58,935 nt of DNA, from the NCBI GenBank assembly GCA_937870585.1, contig CALMZE010000160.1, positions 1 to 58,935 of the forward strand, written 5' to 3'. This document shows positions 17,764 to 26,281 of the stretch, piece by piece. Positions within the stretch are counted from its first letter, which is position 1. Every line of letters begins with the position of its first letter. The stretch comes from an uncultured Sphingomonadales bacterium (GTDB lineage Bacteria; Pseudomonadota; Alphaproteobacteria; Sphingomonadales; Sphingomonadaceae). The notes below the pieces were generated by a model. The model saw only the letters and a list, made by a program, of their open reading frames with translations. It was not told where the DNA came from and ran no database searches. The position numbers and the translations under genes were made by a program.

Positions 17764-18339
17764 GTGTCGCTGCGTCGCATCCTGCTGTGGCTGCTGCTCG
17801 CCTTTCCGGCGGGTATGATGGTGCGGGGCCTTGCCTCTGGCGCCGAACTGGCGATGGACCTGCTGCATCCGAGCGGGGAGATGTCGGTGCGGCTGATGCT
17901 GCTCGCGCTGCTGCCGGGGCCGCTGGCGGCGTATTTCGGCACCAACGCCCTGCTGCGCGGCTGGCTTTCGATCCGCCGCAATCTGGGCGTGGCCGCGTTC
18001 GGCTATGCGCTGCTGCATATGGTCATTTACCTGATCGACATGGGCGTGGCCGCCGCCGTTCTGGACGAGCTGACCTTGCCCGCCATCTGGACTGGCTGGC
18101 TGGCGCTGGTGCTGATGCTGCCGCCCGCGCTGATCAGCTTTGACCGGGCGATGCGTGCGCTGGGGCGGCGCTGGGCGCAGGTGCAATGGCTCGTCTATCC
18201 CGCCCTGCTGATTTCACTGCTGCACTGGCTGCTGCTCGATTGGGCGTGGCCGCCTGCCCTGCTCCACCTCACGCCACTCTTGATCGCCTGGAGCCTGCGC
18301 AGTGTGCGTCGCGCTCACCATCAAAGGAAACTTGCATGA
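17764..18339 (+). CDS. Ferric-reductase-like (MsrQ/YedZ-type) transmembrane protein
   Basis: A 191-residue inner-membrane protein with about six hydrophobic helices, starting at GTG 17764 just 3 nt after the upstream stop. The spacing of LRGWLSIRRNLGVAAFGYALLHM and GRRWAQVQWLVYPALLISLLHW matches the haem-binding helices of the ferric reductase/MsrQ superfamily, with histidines in both (LLHM and LLHW). In this operon it plausibly supplies electrons for reducing imported ferric iron or a periplasmic partner. Homology is judged from pattern, not alignment. Confidence 0.75.
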   Translation: MSLRRILLWLLLAFPAGMMVRGLASGAELAMDLLHPSGEMSVRLMLLALLPGPLAAYFGTNALLRGWLSIRRNLGVAAFGYALLHMVIYLIDMGVAAAVLDELTLPAIWTGWLALVLMLPPALISFDRAMRALGRRWAQVQWLVYPALLISLLHWLLLDWAWPPALLHLTPLLIAWSLRSVRRAHHQRKLA

Positions 18340-18650
18340 AAATTCCCGCTCTGCTTGGCGCACTCGCGTTGACCATGCTCTCTTCCCCCGCTTGGGCGGA
18401 TGGCGATGTGCGCTGCAACAGCGGCCCGCAAGCCAAATGGAAACCGATTACCGCGCTCAACAAAAAGGCGTGGCAGGAAGGCTGGACCGTGGTGAAGGCG
18501 CAGATCGAAGGCGATTGCTACGAACTTTATGCCCGCACCGAAACCGGGCAAGCAGTGGAAGCGTTCTTCCACCCGGTCACGCTGCAAAAGCTGATCGTCT
18601 ATCGGCGCGGTCAGGAGGTGTTCCGCGCCAAGGGCTTCAACCCGCAATAA
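18336..18650 (+). CDS. Small periplasmic PepSY-like protein
   Basis: A 104-residue protein with a signal peptide (MKIPALLGALALTMLSSPAWA) and a mature domain of about 83 residues (KWKPITALNKKAWQEGW...CYELYARTETGQAVEAFFHP) with the layout of PepSY-type domains. ATG 18336 was chosen because AAAGGAAA lies just upstream and the ATGA overlaps the previous stop. Two cysteines are present in the mature part. It closes the operon and is probably a partner of the membrane reductase. Confidence 0.72.
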   Translation: MKIPALLGALALTMLSSPAWADGDVRCNSGPQAKWKPITALNKKAWQEGWTVVKAQIEGDCYELYARTETGQAVEAFFHPVTLQKLIVYRRGQEVFRAKGFNPQ

Positions 18651-18680
18651 TGCCCGAACACATGTGTCAGAACCATGATG

Positions 18681-18765
18681 TGCTCCGGCCTTGTGCCGGA
18701 GCCCTGCGGCGTTTCAATGCCATGCTTGCCAGACTCACGCAGGGCTCCGGCACAAGGCCGGAGCA
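18681..18765. repeat. Inverted repeat pair, 28-bp perfect arms
   Basis: The left arm (18681-18708) begins TGCTCCGGCCTTGTGCCGGA. The right arm (18738-18765) is its exact reverse complement. Each arm contains its own smaller hairpin around TCCGGCCTTGTGCCGGA. It sits between convergent genes, about 30 bp from each stop, so it can terminate from both sides. It is a REP-like family distinct from the one at 10834. Confidence 0.8.
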
Positions 18766-18792
18766 CAAGGTGGCTCACTTGAAAAGTGCCGG

Positions 18793-19644
18793 TTAGCCAC
18801 GCTTCAATTGGGCGAGCGCGGAGACGTTGATCGTGGCCACCGGCCCCTCCAGATCATGCACCCAGCATTCGCCAATAGCGACGCCGTGCGTGGCGCTGTG
18901 GCCGACATGTTCAAAACCCAGCCATTCGCCCACCGGCATCCGGTGCGCGTAGATTGTGAAATCACTGTTCACATAATCGATCCCGGCCTCGCTGCTGTGC
19001 GCCAGGGGGCTGGCAAAATCGCCCGCCATCGCCAGCCGCGTGAACGGCGTGTGCGCCACGCCGTCCACAATCTGACGATCCACGAACAGCCAGGTCTGCC
19101 GGTTTTCCAGCGGAGACAGCGCGCCGAGCACCGGCGGATTGCCATGCGCCGGGTCCGCCTTTTCAGACAGGTGCCGCTCGACGCGGCTATGTTCGGGCGG
19201 AATGGGCCGCAATTCCCATGAGCCGCGCCGCTTGGTGTTGGCCAGCGTATCCGGATGCGGAGCGCCCCAAGGCGGCGATTGCCAAGTGAGGTTGGTCGGC
19301 GCATGGGTTTCGCGCAGGAACTGCACAGCGGCGCGCGCGATCAGGGCTCCATGCTGGCGAATTTCGGCTTCGGCCAACCGCAGCCGACCGCCCGATTTGA
19401 TCACGCGGCTCTCCACCTCAAGCGGTTCGGCGCGCGCCATGCCGAGCAGATCGACCGAGAAGCGCACCGGCACTAATCCCGCCTCACCATGGCGCTGCTC
19501 CAGCACCAGCGCGAGCAGGCTGGCCACCGCCGATCCGTTGAGTGTGCCCGGAAGCCAATAGCCGAGTGCCCCCTTGGCGGGCAGATAATCCGTGTCGCGC
19601 TGCGTGAAGAAGCAATGGGGCTGCGGCGTGTCCTTATGCGGCAT
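18793..19644 (-). CDS. Acyl-CoA thioesterase-like protein (double hotdog)
   Basis: A 283-residue protein resembling the TesB-like/thioesterase-family double hotdog group. Features are GYWLPGTLNGSAVASLLALVLEQ in the first hotdog, VESRVIKSGGRLRLAEAEI (conserved strand), and a second half with FTIYAHRMPVGEWLGFEHVGHS, the usual catalytic-side segment. It probably hydrolyses acyl-CoA. The ATG at 19644 overlaps the ligase stop by 11 nt, so the two are co-translated and probably act on the same acyl chain. Confidence 0.75.
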   Translation of the reverse strand: MPHKDTPQPHCFFTQRDTDYLPAKGALGYWLPGTLNGSAVASLLALVLEQRHGEAGLVPVRFSVDLLGMARAEPLEVESRVIKSGGRLRLAEAEIRQHGALIARAAVQFLRETHAPTNLTWQSPPWGAPHPDTLANTKRRGSWELRPIPPEHSRVERHLSEKADPAHGNPPVLGALSPLENRQTWLFVDRQIVDGVAHTPFTRLAMAGDFASPLAHSSEAGIDYVNSDFTIYAHRMPVGEWLGFEHVGHSATHGVAIGECWVHDLEGPVATINVSALAQLKRG

Positions 19645-21160
19645 TTTGGTCGATGATCTCCTGGCGCAGCACGCTCTTCTGAATCTTGTTGGCCCCACTC
19701 AACGGCATCGGCCCGCTGCGCACATCAATGCGGCGCGGGCATTTGTAATGGGCGAGGCCATCACGGCAATAACCCACCAGTGCCTCTGGCGTGGCACTCT
19801 CTCCTTCCTTGAGCGTCACGACCGCATGAACGGCTTCACCCCATTTCTCGTCCGGAATGCCGAACACCGCACATTGCGAAACGGCATGGTGCATGGAGAG
19901 ATGCTGCTCCACTTCCTGCGAGTAAACATTCTCGCCGCCCGAAATGATCATGTCCTTCAGCCGGTCCGCCACGGTCAGATAGCCTTCGGCATCGATGAAC
20001 CCGATATCGCCCGTGTGCATCCAGCCATTGCGAATGGCCTCTGCTGTCAGTTCGGGCCGGTTCCAATAGCCCGCCATCACATTGGGGCCGCGCACCACAA
20101 TCTCGCCATGCGCGCCGATGGGCAAATGCGTGCCATCAGGCCCAACAATCGCCACTTCCGCCGTCGCCACGGGCCGCCCGGCAGAACGCAACAGCGCTTC
20201 GGTCCGCCGTTCGGGCAAATGGTCGCGCCAGCCGAGCACCGTGGCGACCGGCGAGAGCTCCGTCATCCCATAGGATTGCACCAGTCGAACGGCGGGCATC
20301 TTGTCCATCGCCTCACGCAGCAGCGCTTCGGGCATCGGCGCAGAACCATAAGACATGCAGCGCAGCGATGAGAGGTCCGCCGCAGCAAAGCCCGGATCAT
20401 CCAGCAACGTGCGCAGCATGGTGGGAACCAGCGTGAAGTGCGTGATGCGGTTGCGCGCAATCTCCGCCAGCACTTCCCCGGCCTGAAAGCGCGGCAGGAA
20501 CACATGGCAACCTGCCGCCTGCGTCACAGAAAACAGCCGAGCGCCCGCTGCCACATGGAAGAGCGGACCATGATGGAGGTGGACCGTCGCCTCGCTCAAC
20601 TCCAGCTCGGGCCAGACATGCAGGCTGTTCATCATGAAGTTGGTGTGCGTCAGCATCACGCCTTTCGCGGCATTGGTGGTGCCGCTGGTATAATAGATGC
20701 ACGCCAGATCATCGCCGCCGCGCCTGGCCTCTGCACAGGGGGAAGCCGCCGCAAGCCGCGCATCAAGCGCCGCGTCGATCTGAAAATGCACACAATCCGG
20801 CCCCGCTGCCGCCAGCAAGGGGACCTCCAATTCGGCAAAATCCGGGCCAGTGAGCAAAATGTCTGGCGTGCAATCCGCCACCTGATTGGCAAGGTCCGCC
20901 GCTGAAAGCCTGTGATTGAGCGGAACGATCACGCCCCCTGCATGAAAGGCCGCGTAAAAGGCCTCGATCGACCAATGGCTGTTAAGCGCGAGCAACACGA
21001 CACGCCCGCCGTCCTTGAGCCCGGCCTCCTGAAAAACCCGCGCCAATCGCGCAACCCGGTCAGCAAATTCGCTCCAGCCATAGCGCAGCGCGCCATCAAT
21101 GATCGCGGTGCCCTCGCCGCGCAGCATGACCGACCGGGCTATTCCCTGTGACAATCGCAT
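19634..21160 (-). CDS. AMP-dependent acyl-CoA synthetase (ANL family)
   Basis: A protein of about 508 residues that activates a carboxylic acid via acyl-AMP to the CoA thioester. The AMP-binding P-loop reads YYTSGTTNAAKGVMLTH. The motif QSYGMTE lies mid-protein. The C-terminal lid motif is GYLTVADRLKDMIISGGENV, and the terminal catalytic Lys lies in SGANKIQKSVLR. ATG 21160 (MRLSQGIARSV) was preferred to an upstream Met because the extra residues are unlike the family. The substrate is unknown. Its 5' flank is the left border of the genomic island. Confidence 0.9.
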   Translation of the reverse strand: MRLSQGIARSVMLRGEGTAIIDGALRYGWSEFADRVARLARVFQEAGLKDGGRVVLLALNSHWSIEAFYAAFHAGGVIVPLNHRLSAADLANQVADCTPDILLTGPDFAELEVPLLAAAGPDCVHFQIDAALDARLAAASPCAEARRGGDDLACIYYTSGTTNAAKGVMLTHTNFMMNSLHVWPELELSEATVHLHHGPLFHVAAGARLFSVTQAAGCHVFLPRFQAGEVLAEIARNRITHFTLVPTMLRTLLDDPGFAAADLSSLRCMSYGSAPMPEALLREAMDKMPAVRLVQSYGMTELSPVATVLGWRDHLPERRTEALLRSAGRPVATAEVAIVGPDGTHLPIGAHGEIVVRGPNVMAGYWNRPELTAEAIRNGWMHTGDIGFIDAEGYLTVADRLKDMIISGGENVYSQEVEQHLSMHHAVSQCAVFGIPDEKWGEAVHAVVTLKEGESATPEALVGYCRDGLAHYKCPRRIDVRSGPMPLSGANKIQKSVLRQEIIDQNAA

Positions 21161-21260
21161 GGTGTGTCCCACTCTCCCTGTTGCAAAAGCCATTGCGCAG
21201 GCCATGCCGCCCGTCAACCGGGCGGACGAGAGGCGTTCTCGATTACGGGAAGAGCGGGAC

Positions 21261-21277
21261 TGGAGCGGGTGAAGGGA
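21261..21277. other. Left attachment site of the island
   Basis: TGGAGCGGGTGAAGGGA is identical to the 3' end of the tRNA-Gly gene at the right border, in the same orientation. The flanking bases differ (TTATC after this copy, ATCGA after the right copy). This is the expected mark of site-specific integration into a tRNA 3' end. Confidence 0.88.
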
Positions 21278-21325
21278 TTATCACAAACTCCTATGATTAA
21301 ACGACTTTTTCTGATAGAATTGCCC

Positions 21326-21390
21326 ACACAGAACCTACACAGGTACGCAACTCCAACAGCTTAGAGGCAGAATCTACACAGATTCTGCAC
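21326..21390 (+). promoter_or_regulatory. Candidate integrase arm-type binding sites
   Basis: ACACAGAACCTACACAGG at 21326-21343 recurs with 17 of 18 matches near the other end of the island, at 44209-44226. Related CTACACAG/TGCACAG repeats follow at about 21372-21390, just before the integrase start. Short repeats clustered inside both ends of an integrated element are typical arm sites for a tyrosine integrase or its excisionase. Confidence 0.55.
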
Positions 21391-21405
21391 AGTGAGGCAA
21401 GGGAA

Positions 21406-22701
21406 ATGAAATTCATCACCGACAAGGAGCAGGTCAAGGCGGGCCTTATCATCTTCCGACGCGGTGATGTTGGGCATGACCAATTCTATTGCCGCGTGAG
21501 GCTGCGAAACGAAGACCGCTACAAGACGATTTCGCTCAAAACCTCGGATCGCCAGACCGCGCGCGATCTGGCGATGGACCATGACGCCGACATCCGTTTT
21601 CGGGTGAAGCATGACGTGCCCGTGTTCAATCGCCCGTTCTCGCAGGTCGCCACCGAATATGCGGAGGCGCAGCAGCGGCGGGCGAATGCGGGCGAGGTCA
21701 GTCAGGCGCGGGCCATGAACGTGAAGAACAAGGTCGATGGCCCACTGAATGCCTATGTTGGCAGCACACAGGTTCACTTGGTCAGTCAGGATCGCTGGTC
21801 TGAATATCCGCTCTGGCGGCGCGAAAATGGCGTCGGCAGACGCAATGGCATCATCAGCGATTCCACCATTCGCATTGAGATGAGCATTTTCGCGGCCATC
21901 ATGAACTTCGCCATCGCCAAAAAATATGTGCCTGCGAGCCAGCGGTTCGAGGGCATGCCCAAACTCAAATCGGGGCGGCGCGACGAGTTCACGCTTGAGG
22001 AATACCGCAAGCTGCACAGCGTTGGCCGCAAGTGGATGAAGGAGGCGACCACGCCGCAGGGCATCTGGTATCGCCAGATGTGCTACAATTTCATTCTCAT
22101 CATGTGCAACACGGGGATGCGCCCGCCCGAAGCGAAGAATCTGCGCTGGAAGGACATTACCAAAGCGAAGGACAAGGACGGCACCGACATCCTCGTCATC
22201 TATGTGCGCGGCAAGGGGAAGGAGCGCAAGTTGATCGCCCCGCAAAGCGTCGGCGAGTATCTTGAGCGGGTTCGCGCCCTATCCAAAGCCACGTCACCCA
22301 ACGACGCCGTGTTCACTATCATCAACGGCAAACCCGCTGTTTGGCTTTACCGCGATACGGTCGAGGAATTGCTGAAATATGCCAAGCTGCGCGAGGGGCC
22401 AAGCGGCATCCCGCGCACCACCTATTGCTTCCGCCACACCTATGCGACCTTCCGCCTCTCCGCAGGCGTCGATGTCTATATCCTTGCCCAACAAATGGGC
22501 ACTTCGGTCAAAATGATCGAGCAGCATTATGGCCATGTGAACACCATCAAACACGCCGACCGCGTGTTGATGGGCATTGGCGGATGGGATGCGATGCATA
22601 CCGAAATGGACGCCGAGTTCGACAAGCAGGAAGCGAAGGCAAAATCGGTGCAGGCCATCAAGGCGAAGCAGCTAACCAAGCCACCCCGCTCAAAACGCTA
22701 G
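21406..22701 (+). CDS. Tyrosine-type site-specific integrase
   Basis: A 431-residue phage-type recombinase expected to insert and excise the island at tRNA-Gly. The N-terminal half (about 60-200) is a SAM-like core-binding domain. The C-terminal catalytic domain shows Arg239 in NTGMRPPEAKNL, Arg343-His344 in CFRHTYATF and the nucleophile Tyr375 in EQHYGHV. It lies 129 bp inside the left attachment site and reads into the island. It sits at the border away from the intact tRNA gene, which is less common. Confidence 0.93.
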   Translation: MKFITDKEQVKAGLIIFRRGDVGHDQFYCRVRLRNEDRYKTISLKTSDRQTARDLAMDHDADIRFRVKHDVPVFNRPFSQVATEYAEAQQRRANAGEVSQARAMNVKNKVDGPLNAYVGSTQVHLVSQDRWSEYPLWRRENGVGRRNGIISDSTIRIEMSIFAAIMNFAIAKKYVPASQRFEGMPKLKSGRRDEFTLEEYRKLHSVGRKWMKEATTPQGIWYRQMCYNFILIMCNTGMRPPEAKNLRWKDITKAKDKDGTDILVIYVRGKGKERKLIAPQSVGEYLERVRALSKATSPNDAVFTIINGKPAVWLYRDTVEELLKYAKLREGPSGIPRTTYCFRHTYATFRLSAGVDVYILAQQMGTSVKMIEQHYGHVNTIKHADRVLMGIGGWDAMHTEMDAEFDKQEAKAKSVQAIKAKQLTKPPRSKR

Positions 22702-22899
22702 CTCCACATCGCTGATGTCCTTGGGCGCGCCGCGTTCCTGCCGAAGTTGCGCGATGCACCGCTGGTGCAACTTGATCGCGGAACTGGCCAAGCGGACATG
22801 GGAAGAAGGTGCGCCGAGCCTCTAGCACCCCCTTGGAAGCGTCTTCCCGCAGTGCAAAGACCTCCGCCGCTGGCGAACAAGAGGGACTAGAACGAGGTA

Positions 22900-23340
22900 C
22901 TAACCCAAGTCAGATTCGTCTTCGTCATCTTCCGGCCTCGGAGGTTCAGAATCGAACGGCCACAGCCATGTTTCATCGTCTTCAAATTCGTTCATCATCG
23001 ACAAGGCTTGCTCACCAGCCCATTTCTTTGGGAGGATCGCCAGATCGGCGCGTTCAACATACTCAGCCAGAGCCAGCGTTCGCGCTGTCCATGCCGCCGC
23101 TGCGTAGAACACCAAATAGGGCCGTTCCAAAGTAAGCCCGCTGACCAGCTTTTGGCGCTCGCGCGCCGCTTTCGTGCCCGCCAATTCAAGAGCGATGGGG
23201 CGATAGGCATGGAGAATTTCGGTAGTTCGCGTTTTACCAATTGAGCCAAGCTGATCGAACAACAGGAATTGCGTGTCTGGCGGCACATCGGCCCGACACC
23301 GCTCAAGAATGGGCCAAAGGGCCGAGCGCACATTTTTCAT
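22900..23340 (-). CDS. Hypothetical protein with acidic C-terminus
   Basis: A 146-residue soluble protein, not recognised. It is alpha-helical in character (ALWPILERCRADVPPDTQFL...AAARERQK). It ends in a strongly acidic tail (FEDDETWLWPFDSEPPRPED and more acidic residues). AAAGAGC precedes the ATG. It stands alone on the minus strand; the 198 bp before it, after the integrase stop, holds no visible gene. Small acidic island proteins can be nucleic-acid mimics, but nothing specific supports that here. Confidence 0.55.
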   Translation of the reverse strand: MKNVRSALWPILERCRADVPPDTQFLLFDQLGSIGKTRTTEILHAYRPIALELAGTKAARERQKLVSGLTLERPYLVFYAAAAWTARTLALAEYVERADLAILPKKWAGEQALSMMNEFEDDETWLWPFDSEPPRPEDDEDESDLG

Positions 23341-23711
23341 AGATGCTCTTTATCGTCGCAGCAGCCGTTGCGCGAGCTTCAAAGTCGTGCCTTCCAAATC
23401 GCTATCGCGACATTGGCAATGCGCCGCAGGTGCTTTGACCAGCAGTTCTGTTGCTGACCCGCCCGTGGGGCAATTGCAGTCAGATTGCTTGCCCCCTTCC
23501 TGTCTCGCAACACCAATCACGGCGTTTGAATTGGGGAATCCTTGGCACGGGCACACCGTGGTTCAACCCGCTCCTTTCCGCGCGTGCGCTTGTGCAAGTT
23601 CGCCCCTCTCGGGCGCAAAGCGGGGTGTGACCCATGGCGTTATCACCCGTTCCGTTCGCTTCCCATCACGCCGCGAGATTGGCTTGCGGCAAAAGCGAAA
23701 GGAAGCAGATC
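23341..23711. other. Gene-poor stretch in the island
   Basis: About 370 bp without a supported gene. A short minus-strand frame (23350-23556) with a GTG start and several Cys pairs has no ribosome site and was not accepted. The stretch presumably carries the promoter for the downstream pair at 23712-24605. Confidence 0.4.
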
Positions 23712-23930
23712 ATGACCACATCCACCCACACACAGGGCGCGGCACCAACCCATCGCCTCTATGTCGTCACCAACAGCGGCGCATCGTCAAGCTGGCGCGA
23801 GATCGGGGCCGCATGGCCCAACAAAGACGGCTTGGGCTTCTCAATCACCTGCGCCGCCATTCCCCTCGCAGGCCGCATCGTCATGCGCGCCATCACGGAC
23901 AAATCCGCGAGCGCGGGAGGCCAGCAATGA
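23712..23930 (+). CDS. Small hypothetical island protein
   Basis: A 72-residue protein. AAAGGAAG lies 8-10 nt before ATG 23712, which decides the start. The core SSWREIGAAWPNKDGLGFSI is a short beta-rich pattern seen in small proteins of plasmid and integrative-element regions. It overlaps the following methyltransferase by ATGA, so the two were built as one translational unit. Function unknown. Confidence 0.65.
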   Translation: MTTSTHTQGAAPTHRLYVVTNSGASSSWREIGAAWPNKDGLGFSITCAAIPLAGRIVMRAITDKSASAGGQQ

Positions 23931-24605
23931 CCTCGCTTGTAACAAGCAGAGGCGCGCCAACGAGCGCGCCGCGCAGCACCATCCTTCATGGCGATTGCGT
24001 GACATTGATGGACACATTGCCCGCCAACAGCGTGGATTTCATCCTCACCGATCCGCCCTATCTGGTGAACTACCGACCCCGCAGTGGGCAGAGCATCGCC
24101 AACGACAATGGCAATGACTGGCTGCAACCTGCCGCCAATGGCATGTATCGGGTGTTGAAGCCCGACGCCCTGTGCGTCAGCTTCTATGGCTGGCCCCATG
24201 CCGACCTGTTCATGGCCGCATGGCGCAAGGCAGGCTTTCGCCCTGTTGGGCATATTACTTTCGTGAAACGCTACGCATCATCGCGGGGCTATCTGCGCGG
24301 CCAGCATGAGATGGCCTATCTCCTGGCGAAGGGCAGACCGCCCAAGCCCAAGCGGCCCATCAGTGACGTGATCGAGTTTGCCTATACAGGCAATGTCCAT
24401 GCACCCGACGCAAAAGCCCATCGGTGCCTTGCGCCCCTTGATCGAGTGCTTCACGCAAGCAGGAGATTTGGTGTTCGACCCGTTTCTGGGTTCAGGCTCC
24501 ACGCTGATTGCCGCCGCCCTGCTTGGCCGCGAATGGCTTGGCATCGAATGCGATGCTGCCCATTACCGCACTGCCTGCAACAGCCTGCGAGAATCATCGC
24601 CCTGA
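23927..24605 (+). pseudogene. DNA adenine methyltransferase (beta-class type), frameshifted
   Basis: The first part encodes the catalytic motif TDPPYLVNY (DPPY at residues 42-45) and continues in frame to VIEFAYTGN. The expected next block, MHPTQKPIGALRPL, followed by the AdoMet motif FDPFLGSGSTLIAA and LGREWLGIE, is present but in the next frame, ending at 24605. Removing one C from the CC at 24397-24398 rejoins the reading frame. Motif order (DPPY before FxGxG) marks a beta-class N6-adenine or N4-cytosine methyltransferase. As written, the protein would lack its cofactor site. Either a real inactivation or a one-base sequence error. Confidence 0.8.
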
Positions 24606-24639
24606 TTTCAAGAGGGAAGGCCTGCGGTCTGATGCGCCC

Positions 24640-25773
24640 CTAGCGCCGAGTGTTTGCTTGTTCAGGCAGCAAGTCGATACCGGTAATCGCTGGCCCCATG
24701 ACTGTGTGGTTCCAAACGGGAGGAGTCGCGGGGCAGAGAACGCCATTAGCGCCAAGCCGAACGTCATTGCTGGCGAAATTGTCACGGGCATCGTGTCGCG
24801 CCATCAGGAAGCCTGCGCTTACAGCCATGTTCTGATCCACGCCACGGGCGCGGCCAGGATTGGTGATGGCAGGAACGACCGCGCAAAACGCCTCGCGCAC
24901 TTGCGCTTCGCTATAATTCTGGTTGAAACCCAAGGTCAGCGGCAACGGGCCAGCAGGCCTACCCGCTTGGCGACCATTGAAAAACACGGGGCTTGAACCC
25001 GCCAGATACCCAATAATGAAGGCCTCCATATCAGTTTCAATGTCCAACGCACCACCGCCATTGGTGAAGCCGATCTGGTTTGCAATATCGCGCTGCATAG
25101 GCACTCCCACAGCGCGAGGGTGTTGCAGTAAGGTGATTGCCACATCACGATAAACCGCTTCTCCCGCCGTAATCGTCGCGGTTAGCCGTTGCTCAGCGGG
25201 GACATCCAAGGGGCGGCTTATGGTAACGGCTCGATTGGTCATCGAACGAGGAACAAAACTATCCTCGTTAGAGACAAAAAGGGCGAACGGTCTAGTCAAC
25301 TGCGGAATTCCATCCCAAGACAATGGAATATAGCCAGAGCTATTGAGAAATACATCACGTCGAGCAGCCTCGCGAAGCAATACATGCAGAAATTGAGATC
25401 TGTTCATTAACGCAGGCTTTGAATCATCCAACACATTATATAAATCAAAGTGAAATATAAATAGCAAGCTGATTACAAATACATCGTGCATTCTCGGCCT
25501 ATTTTGAAAATCAGCAGCAGTTATGTTACGGTATGTCCTGCCTGGAAATGGATTAGTTGCCCCTTGTAAAGCAAAAATACCGCGATAATCTTCTCCTAAA
25601 CTTATAATTCGAGTATCGTCTTCTGTCGGCAATTGCGGCATTCGCTGTACAATTGCTTCTTGAGCCATCGTCTTGCCAATGCCGCCACTGGACTGGGCCG
25701 TCGAAGCAGTTCCGATCACAGATGCAACGATAATAGCTAACGCGCCGAGCAAGGTTTTTAATTTCGATTTCAT
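24640..25773 (-). CDS. Exported protein of unknown function
   Basis: A 377-residue protein starting at ATG 25773, where MKSKLKTLLGALAIIVASVIGTAS gives a good signal peptide ending ASTA; the upstream Met is not needed. The mature protein has no recognised domain. Notable stretches are HDVFVISLLFIFHFDLYNVL, NRSQFLHVLLREAARRDVFL and two cysteines near the C-terminus that could pair. It is convergent with the frameshifted methyltransferase. The 5' half has lower G+C than its surroundings. Confidence 0.6.
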   Translation of the reverse strand: MKSKLKTLLGALAIIVASVIGTASTAQSSGGIGKTMAQEAIVQRMPQLPTEDDTRIISLGEDYRGIFALQGATNPFPGRTYRNITAADFQNRPRMHDVFVISLLFIFHFDLYNVLDDSKPALMNRSQFLHVLLREAARRDVFLNSSGYIPLSWDGIPQLTRPFALFVSNEDSFVPRSMTNRAVTISRPLDVPAEQRLTATITAGEAVYRDVAITLLQHPRAVGVPMQRDIANQIGFTNGGGALDIETDMEAFIIGYLAGSSPVFFNGRQAGRPAGPLPLTLGFNQNYSEAQVREAFCAVVPAITNPGRARGVDQNMAVSAGFLMARHDARDNFASNDVRLGANGVLCPATPPVWNHTVMGPAITGIDLLPEQANTRR

Positions 25774-25834
25774 CGCCCAACTTATAGGCACAGCGGCCCA
25801 GCGCGGCAAGGCGCGATGCAATAGCCTACACGCC

Positions 25835-25987
25835 TCAACATTTGCGCCGCCGCTTGAGGCTGCGCAGCACTTGGCGACGCCAGCGGATCACGCCCATATG
25901 GTCATGAATGGCCAATAGACGCTTGGCGCAGACCGCTCCTGCCTGTTGCACAAGCTGACATAGTGGATTGACGTTGATCTTGGGCAT
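25835..25987 (-). CDS. Small basic hypothetical protein
   Basis: A 50-residue protein beginning MPKINVNPLCQLVQQAG and ending LRSLKRRRKC. Start 25987 is supported by a strong GGGGAGGA ribosome site. The basic tail suggests nucleic-acid contact, but no family is recognised. The 294 bp upstream, up to 26281, has no other visible gene. Confidence 0.45.
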   Translation of the reverse strand: MPKINVNPLCQLVQQAGAVCAKRLLAIHDHMGVIRWRRQVLRSLKRRRKC

Positions 25988-26281
25988 GGAATCCTCCCCT
26001 TGGTTTCCCGCGCGGCATTGCGCGGATGAGGGGAAGAACAGCCGCCCGCATGGGGACAGCGCACACAGGCTATAACCAGCCATTGGCTGGCCGCTGCTGC
26101 ACGAAGGAAGCGAGGGCCTTTTACGCTGGCCACGGGCGGCTACACCGCATCCACCAGCCGCATTCCCGCTGGAAACCTCAAGGGGAGAGTCCCTGCCAAT
26201 ATGGTTAACGAAATCCTAACGATTGCCATGCTATAGTGCGAAGATGGTCCACACGCGCGCGGGGTATCTATTTCGGGCAAA

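Noticed and set aside
22702-22899. Possible gene remnant after the integrase
   Set aside because: Short frames on both strands lack ribosome sites and recognisable motifs; a GCACC-GCTG-GTGC hairpin is too small to interpret.
23350-23556. A 68-codon minus-strand frame with several Cys-x-Cys pairs (CPC, CNC, CQC)
   Set aside because: GTG start without ribosome site, no conserved spacing for a metal site, and composition consistent with chance. Kept only as a weak possibility.
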